A stretch of 64,000 nucleotides of DNA, from contig JAFTUG010000011.1 in assembly GCA_017466365.1 (NCBI GenBank), positions 62,001 to 126,000 of the forward strand, read 5' to 3'. This DNA comes from Clostridia bacterium. GTDB taxonomy: Bacteria > Bacillota > Clostridia > Oscillospirales > Acutalibacteraceae. A model generated the notes under the pieces. That model worked only from the letters and a program-made list of their open reading frames with translations, made no database searches and was not told the DNA's origin. The translations under genes and the position numbers were made by a program. Positions 59,109 through 64,000 of the stretch are shown here, in pieces. Within the stretch, counting starts at the first letter, position 1; every line of letters starts with the position of its first letter.

Positions 59109-59351
59109 ATGAATATAAATCTCAATCAGATTGTTTCCGTTTCCGAAGCCAATCAGAACTTTTCAAGAGTTGCCCGTATGGCGGATAAATCGGGTGAAAT
59201 ATATATTTTTAAAAACAACAAACCGAAATATAAGCTTATTGATATTGAAAGCGATACCTCAATTGAAATGAGCGACAGCGAAAAAATCGATTTTGTTGCC
59301 GCAAGAATACTGAAAAAATACCGCCGTGCGTTTGAGGAGCTTGCAAAATGA
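59109..59351 (+). CDS. Phd/YefM-type antitoxin
   Basis: An 80-residue protein from ATG 59109, 8 bases after AAAGGAGG. The N-terminal half (LNQIVSVSEANQNFSRVARM, FKNNKPKYKLIDI) is the DNA-binding and dimerising Phd/YefM fold. The charged C-terminal half (FVAARILKKYRRAFEELAK) would wrap and inhibit the toxin. Its stop overlaps the toxin start by 4 bases, typical of toxin-antitoxin pairs. Confidence 0.88.
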   Translation: MNINLNQIVSVSEANQNFSRVARMADKSGEIYIFKNNKPKYKLIDIESDTSIEMSDSEKIDFVAARILKKYRRAFEELAK

Positions 59352-59728
59352 TAAAATTCAGTCAGGAAAAAGTGCTTTTGCTTCATAAGCTTATCACCAA
59401 AGAAACGGGCGGCGACCCGAATATCCGTGATTTTGCGTTGCTTGACAGCGCACTCGAATCCGCATTTCAGACCTTTGGAGGTCAGGAGCTTTATCCAACC
59501 AAAGAAGAAAAGGGCGCAAGGCTCGGATATTCGCTTATTTCAAATCATGCTTTTGTTGACGGAAACAAAAGAATCGGAATGTATGTTATGATGACATTCC
59601 TTGAAGTTAACGGAATAAAAATTGACCCCGATGTTGACGATGTTGCCCGTGTGGGTCTTGCCGTTGCATCGGGCAGCATGGGATATGAAGATTTGCTTGA
59701 TTGGATAATCAACAACAGAAAATACTGA
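59348..59728 (+). CDS. doc: Doc-type Fic-fold toxin
   Basis: A 126-residue Doc family protein. The Fic motif HAFVDGNKRIG (about 66-76) has the catalytic His and the phosphate-binding GNKR. The N-terminal FSQEKVLLLHKLITKETGG and LLDSALESAFQTFGG are the usual Doc helices. Doc toxins phosphorylate EF-Tu and stop translation until neutralised by Phd. The gene ends directly against the 3' end of spoIIE on the other strand, with no space for a terminator. Confidence 0.92.
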   Translation: MIKFSQEKVLLLHKLITKETGGDPNIRDFALLDSALESAFQTFGGQELYPTKEEKGARLGYSLISNHAFVDGNKRIGMYVMMTFLEVNGIKIDPDVDDVARVGLAVASGSMGYEDLLDWIINNRKY

Positions 59729-62023
59729 TTAAACCTCTTCCGCAACAATGGTTATAACGGTCATATCGTCAAAGTTTTCGCCGCATTTAAGCTTTGCGGA
59801 GTCAATCAGATTTTCGGAAAACGCACTTGCATCCGGGCCTCCCGAAAAGGCTCGGATTTCTTCTTTTACCCACATGCTGCCGCAGCCGAGAATGCCGTCG
59901 CTGACCATAACGAGGGTATCTCCCGCACGCAGACGGAGTGCGTACCTGCTGAATTTCACCTTGCTTAAAATTCCGAGCGGTGCAGAGGGTATCTCAACAC
60001 TTTTCACCTTGCCCGAAACGGTGTAAAACGACGGTGCGGCGCCTGCCTTAAGCAGCACTGCGTTTCCCGTGAAAAGGTCGATTTCGGCAACGTCGAGGGT
60101 GGAAAGCGATTCATCCTCTGATTTAACGGAGAGTGCGGAATTGGTTATGCATAAGGCGGTATCAAGGCTTATTCCGGCCCTTATCAGGCGTGAAAAAAGC
60201 TCAACGGTCATGGCGGAATCTATAGCCGCCCTGCCGCCCGTACCCATGCCGTCGCTTAAAATGATGTATGCTTTGGAGTCGGTGCGGAAGCATTCAAAAT
60301 AATCGCCGCAGAGCTTTTTGCCGCCGCAGCTTGCCGCCGCAGAGCCGAGCCTGATATTATAAAGCTCCTTTCGCTGAAAAACAAGCTCCCTGCCGTCCTT
60401 ATGCTCCCTGATTCTCGGGGGCAGAAGCTCTGCTTCAAGCTCCCTTGAAAGCTCTGCCGTAAGGCGTGAAAGGCTTGTGGAGGCGGGAATATCCTTAACA
60501 ATGCAGGTGAGCCTGACCGCACCCGACGGGGGCGAAACACAGCTCACGGAAATCACCTCAAAGCCGTTATCGGAAAGCACCGAAGCGGCGGTTTTTTCTT
60601 TTCCGAAAAGTATTTGCGCACCCTGACCGATTTCGGTTGAAAGCTCCTCAAGAAGCCTTGAAATCCAATCAAACTGACCGCAGGCAAGCTCTCTGTTTCT
60701 TGCGGAAACCGCCTGCATGGCGTTGAGCGCATTTGTGCCTGCGTGCGCCTTGTTAAAGCTCTCCGCAACCCTTGCAACACTCGGACATTTTGCATTGAAA
60801 TTTACCGAAAAATCCTGTGCCGAAACATTTTCGCCGTTTGCAAGCTTTTTGAGTATTTCGGAAAATTCGCCCTCCTCGGGGCAGAAGGTGTTTTTCAAAG
60901 GACATGCGGCGCACACCCGCTCCCTGACCCTCATGCAAATCAGCTCATCGTTTGCGGGAGAAAGGCTTTCGATTCCCTTCGATACCTTTTCCACGCATTC
61001 CGAAACGGAGCCTATCGCACGGGAGGCTTCAAGAAGTCTTTCGCCCGCCGCACCGAATTCCGAGCTTATTCTTTTTGCTCTCGGATTGAGAATATTTCCC
61101 CTCACTCTCGAAAGCTTTGCGGAAGGTATCGCAGCAAAAATAACCGCCGCCGAAGCTGCCTCCGCAAAAACGGCAATTCCTTCGCCCGAGCCGTCAATGA
61201 GGGCTGCAATTCCTGCCGTGACGGAAAACACAAGCGCACAGACTATCTGACCGAATCTTGAAAAAATACCCGAAAGAAGTCCGCATATTCCGTAGCATAT
61301 GCTCAATGCAACGCCCGTGCCCGAAACGGCAATGCAGCCGCCTATGGCAATGCCTGCAATGCTGCCTCCCGAGCGGCTGAAAAGATAAGAAGCGGTGAGA
61401 ATGATAAAGCAGCCGAAAAATCTTGCGGGTCTGAAGCCGAGAAGGCTGATTTCCGATGAACCGAGCAGAATGGTACAAAGGCTTGCCACGATGCAAACAA
61501 GGCTTCGGTTATCGAGCATATAGGGGCTTCTTTTCTTCTTTATGCAGTTTACCGTGCCCGAATAAAACGTTACAGAGGCGGCGCACAGAAGGCTTGAGCA
61601 AACAGTCAGCACCAGCTCGTTCAAGGAAGGGATTTCGGAAAACATAACCGCCGTGCCGCATGCAAGGCAGAGCAGAAAAACGCTCACCGTAAGCACGGTG
61701 CGGCGTTTTTTATATATCCCGAGCTTATCAAGCGCAAAAATCACGGCGCATATGCCTGCCTGCGGAATGATTGCGTTGAGCATTTCACCGCCGTTAAGGC
61801 GAAGCACCGCGCCGAGAATTCCGCCGAGTGCGGCAAAAATAAGCTCACAGCCCGTGCAGGCGGCGGCAAGCCCTATGTTGAACGGTGTTTTAAGGGAGAG
61901 CAGCCCTGCACCCGAAAGGATAAATCCGCTGACGAAATATCCCGTCATTGTGAGGATTTTTACGCCTTTTTCCCACAGCAGCTCCGCCGAATCCCGTTCA
62001 GGGTAAACCTTTGTTTTTTCCAT
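59729..62023 (-). CDS. spoIIE: Stage II sporulation protein E (PP2C phosphatase)
   Basis: A 764-residue SpoIIE. About ten hydrophobic helices occupy residues 20-300; a regulatory region with four Cys (RERVCAACPLKNTFCPEEG) follows; the C-terminal PP2C domain (about 560-764) has YIILSDGMGTGGRAAIDSAM with the metal-binding Asp, LLKAGAAPSFY, and DTLVMVSDGILGCG. SpoIIE dephosphorylates SpoIIAA to activate sigma-F in the forespore and is a spore-former marker. The Cys cluster is a possible metal site. GAAAGGACG lies before ATG 62023. The 62024-62211 gap shows no gene. Confidence 0.94.
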   Translation of the reverse strand: MEKTKVYPERDSAELLWEKGVKILTMTGYFVSGFILSGAGLLSLKTPFNIGLAAACTGCELIFAALGGILGAVLRLNGGEMLNAIIPQAGICAVIFALDKLGIYKKRRTVLTVSVFLLCLACGTAVMFSEIPSLNELVLTVCSSLLCAASVTFYSGTVNCIKKKRSPYMLDNRSLVCIVASLCTILLGSSEISLLGFRPARFFGCFIILTASYLFSRSGGSIAGIAIGGCIAVSGTGVALSICYGICGLLSGIFSRFGQIVCALVFSVTAGIAALIDGSGEGIAVFAEAASAAVIFAAIPSAKLSRVRGNILNPRAKRISSEFGAAGERLLEASRAIGSVSECVEKVSKGIESLSPANDELICMRVRERVCAACPLKNTFCPEEGEFSEILKKLANGENVSAQDFSVNFNAKCPSVARVAESFNKAHAGTNALNAMQAVSARNRELACGQFDWISRLLEELSTEIGQGAQILFGKEKTAASVLSDNGFEVISVSCVSPPSGAVRLTCIVKDIPASTSLSRLTAELSRELEAELLPPRIREHKDGRELVFQRKELYNIRLGSAAASCGGKKLCGDYFECFRTDSKAYIILSDGMGTGGRAAIDSAMTVELFSRLIRAGISLDTALCITNSALSVKSEDESLSTLDVAEIDLFTGNAVLLKAGAAPSFYTVSGKVKSVEIPSAPLGILSKVKFSRYALRLRAGDTLVMVSDGILGCGSMWVKEEIRAFSGGPDASAFSENLIDSAKLKCGENFDDMTVITIVAEEV

Positions 62024-62211
62024 GTTAAACGTCCTTTCGATTTGGTTTGTAATGCTTATCGAATGAAAAGCGAAAAATTAATGATACCCATATGAAAGTA
62101 TTATTGCACGGCAAATATGGAAAAAACTGTCATTTTTTCATTGAAAATTCCGATACGGACAAAAAATTTTTTGTAAAATTGATAATAATACTGTTCAATT
62201 GCATATTTTTA

Positions 62212-62220
62212 TGTTATAAT
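62212..62220 (+). promoter_or_regulatory. Extended -10 element before rlmB
   Basis: TGTTATAAT (62212-62220) is an extended -10 box 37 bases before the rlmB start codon. No good -35 box is seen at the right distance, as expected for extended -10 promoters. Confidence 0.5.
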
Positions 62221-62257
62221 AACGTGATTATAGTTGAAAATAGGAGGAGTCTGCTCT

Positions 62258-63001
62258 ATGGAAATGCAGAATGAGCGTCAGGGGCTTATTATCGGACGCA
62301 ATGCCGTTGCGGAAGCTCTCAAAAGCGGCAGGGCAATTGACTGCCTTATGGTCGCAAAGGGAGAAAGAGGCGGCTCCGTGGGTAAAATCATCGGACAGTG
62401 CCGTGACAGAGGCATTGTAGTTAAAGAAACGGATAAAAGAAAGCTTGATAAAATCTGCGAGGGCGAAAATCATCAGGGTGTTGCCGCATGGGCGGCGGTG
62501 CATGAATATTCGTCAATCGATGATATTCTCGAAAATGCAAAATCAAAGGGTGAAGCACCTTTTGTTATCATATGTGACGAAATCGAGGACCCCCACAATC
62601 TCGGTGCGATTATCAGAACAGCCGATGCCTGCGGTGCTCACGGAATAATCATTCCCAAAAGACGAGGCGTTGCGCTGACATATGCGGTAGGCAAGGTTTC
62701 TGCGGGTGCGGTTGAATATGTGCCCGTTGCAAGAGTTTCAAACCTGCCCTCCGCCATCGATGAGCTAAAGGAAAAGGGCTTTTGGATTTACGGAGCCGAT
62801 ATGGACGGCACAAGCTGGGATAAGCAGGATTATTCGGGCAGCGTTGCGCTTGTTGTAGGCTCGGAAGGCAAGGGAATGGGCAGACTCGTAAAGGATAAAT
62901 GCGATTTTATAGTTTCCCTGCCGATGAAAGGAAAAATCAACTCTCTCAACGCCTCCGTGGCGGCAGGAATTTTAATGTACGAAATTGCAAAACACAGGTA
63001 G
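62258..63001 (+). CDS. rlmB: 23S rRNA 2'-O-methyltransferase RlmB, SpoU/TrmH family
   Basis: A 247-residue SPOUT methyltransferase from ATG 62258 (AGGAGG about 11 bases upstream). N-terminal substrate-binding domain GLIIGRNAVAEALKSGRAID, then the catalytic SPOUT motifs: DEIEDPHNLGAIIRTADACG, LVVGSEGKGMGRLVKDKCD and PMKGKINSLNASVAAGIL. It methylates 23S rRNA (G2251 in E. coli) or a related target. The next gene begins 10 bases downstream. Confidence 0.93.
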   Translation: MEMQNERQGLIIGRNAVAEALKSGRAIDCLMVAKGERGGSVGKIIGQCRDRGIVVKETDKRKLDKICEGENHQGVAAWAAVHEYSSIDDILENAKSKGEAPFVIICDEIEDPHNLGAIIRTADACGAHGIIIPKRRGVALTYAVGKVSAGAVEYVPVARVSNLPSAIDELKEKGFWIYGADMDGTSWDKQDYSGSVALVVGSEGKGMGRLVKDKCDFIVSLPMKGKINSLNASVAAGILMYEIAKHR

Positions 63002-63010
63002 GTGAATGAA

Positions 63011-64000
63011 TTGAGCGATTATTTAAACAATAACTCGGGTGACAGCGAGCTTGATGCGATTCTTGCCGAGGTCAGGAAATCAAAGGATGCGCAGTCGGAG
63101 CCTTTATCCGAAGAGCCCTCGAAAACCTGGTCGCTTGACGATATCGACAGGCTGATTGCCGGAGCAAACGGTGAGGAATATGTTCCGAAGCCGAAAAAAG
63201 AGCCGACTCCCGACGAGGATTTTGAAAGAATACTCAGCCGTGAGTTCGATACGGGCATATTCACCGTCAAGCCTCTTGCACAGGATAAGCCCGAAAAGAA
63301 AGAAATGCAGGATATTTCCTCCATGTCGTCCGATTCTGAAATGGACGGTCAGGAAAAATTCTTTGAAGCGGAGGAAATCGACGATTTTGACGAGTCTCTG
63401 TTTGAAATAGAAACCGTAATCGTTCCCGAGGATATCCCTGCCCCTCCCGCACCGATGTTTGCATGGCAGGAAACTGAAAAGAAGGAAGAGAAGAAGGAAG
63501 AGAAAAAATCCTCCGAAATAAAAACCTTCTATGAAGGAGAAATTCCCGCCTCGGAATTCTTCGGTCAGCCCGAGGAAAAGCAGGAGCATATAACAGAAAA
63601 TGATTATAAAACCCGATTCTTCTCAAAGCTCGTGCTTGAGCATACGGCGGAAATCGAGCTTCCCGAGGAGGAGGGTCCCGTTGACAGGTCGGGAATAGTA
63701 ATCGAGAAAACGGGCGCAGAGACCGAAAGCGGTCTTGAAGCCATGCCCAGAGTCCATGCAGCGGAGGATATAAAGGAAGTTGTTGACGAAAAAACCCGCA
63801 TCATGGAAAAGGTAGGCTCATCCGATAAAAAGGAAGAGCAGGCGGGCGATGACGTTGAGGGTCAGATAGTCCTCACGGGCTTTGACGATGACGATGAGGA
63901 ATTGCCCGAGCAGGATACGGATACCGATGTTGAAGAGAGCCTTTGGGAAAAACGCAAACAGAAGGCAAAAAACTTCAGGCTCGTGAATGCAATTGACCTT
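63011..64000 (+). CDS. Acidic protein of unknown function, cut by right edge
   Basis: An open frame from TTG 63011 (AGGTG 6 bases upstream; an in-frame GTG at 63002 is possible) to the window edge, 330 codons without a stop. It is strongly acidic with Glu/Asp/Pro/Ser-rich low complexity, LSDYLNNNSGDSELDAILAE at the start, an EKKEEKKEEKKSSEIK charged stretch near 160, and DDDDEELPEQD near 300. The last residues (SLWEKRKQKAKNFRLVNAID) turn basic, as if approaching a membrane anchor. The composition resembles the cytoplasmic extension of the sortase at 46.8 kb. The functional domain must lie beyond the edge. Confidence 0.75.
   Translation, partial: MSDYLNNNSGDSELDAILAEVRKSKDAQSEPLSEEPSKTWSLDDIDRLIAGANGEEYVPKPKKEPTPDEDFERILSREFDTGIFTVKPLAQDKPEKKEMQDISSMSSDSEMDGQEKFFEAEEIDDFDESLFEIETVIVPEDIPAPPAPMFAWQETEKKEEKKEEKKSSEIKTFYEGEIPASEFFGQPEEKQEHITENDYKTRFFSKLVLEHTAEIELPEEEGPVDRSGIVIEKTGAETESGLEAMPRVHAAEDIKEVVDEKTRIMEKVGSSDKKEEQAGDDVEGQIVLTGFDDDDEELPEQDTDTDVEESLWEKRKQKAKNFRLVNAIDL

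Overview
The window reads as chromosome from a spore-forming, low-to-mid GC member of the Firmicutes (class Clostridia). The gut Oscillospiraceae/Ruminococcaceae are the likeliest group, but this is an inference from gene content and repeat style, not a database match. Supporting features are spoIIE, remB next to recF, LCP and class B sortase genes, strong AGGAGG ribosome sites, and dispersed small repeats typical of such genomes. Coding density is high. No tRNA, rRNA, CRISPR array or complete transposon was seen.

Layout. 0-0.6 kb: the 5' part of a TIR-domain membrane protein, cut by the left edge. 0.8-9.4 kb: a secreted NlpC/P60 protein, a sugar kinase, a lipoprotein and the cell-elongation set mreB-mreC-(unknown)-mreD-PBP2. 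9.4-17.1 kb: MinD-like ATPase, mnmE, mnmG, rsmG, noc, soj, spo0J, with two perfect parS sites. 17.3-21.7 kb: M14 peptidase, Nudix, Maf and an ECF sigma factor fused to a long membrane-anchored tail. 21.7-27.7 kb, minus strand: remB, recF, rlbA, dnaN, a probable replication origin, recR, ybaB, dnaX and the SRP RNA. dnaA and gyrBA are absent from their usual places. 27.8-41.3 kb: a mixed region with a P-loop ATPase, lipase-like protein, GH4 glycosidase, nucleotide-sugar epimerase, LCP protein, AlaX-type editing protein, YdjC deacetylase and an antiporter.

41.4-43.7 kb: a compact five-gene phage-derived cassette (unknown, tail-fibre-like, XhlA-like, holin, NlpC/P60 endolysin). A near-consensus promoter with a perfect LexA box just downstream precedes it. 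No capsid, terminase, portal or integrase genes are nearby. This is the best candidate for an undescribed system: a stand-alone, DNA-damage-inducible lysis or vesicle-release module.

43.8-53.5 kb: tspO, then a minus-strand run nifS-thiI-cinA-two class B sortases-a circularly permuted SpoIID protein. 53.8-58.8 kb: an FtsW/RodA-PBP pair, a beta-helix transferase and glmM. 59.1-59.7 kb: a Phd/Doc toxin-antitoxin pair with its own promoter and operator-like palindrome. 59.7-64 kb: spoIIE, rlmB and the start of an acidic protein cut by the right edge.

Much of the window serves envelope growth (MreBCD/PBP2, FtsW/PBP, GlmM, LCP, sortases, SpoIID, peptidoglycan hydrolases) and chromosome replication and segregation (oriC candidate, DnaN, RecF, DnaX, ParABS, Noc). 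All start choices, motif positions and inverted repeats were read by eye; no similarity search or folding program was run.
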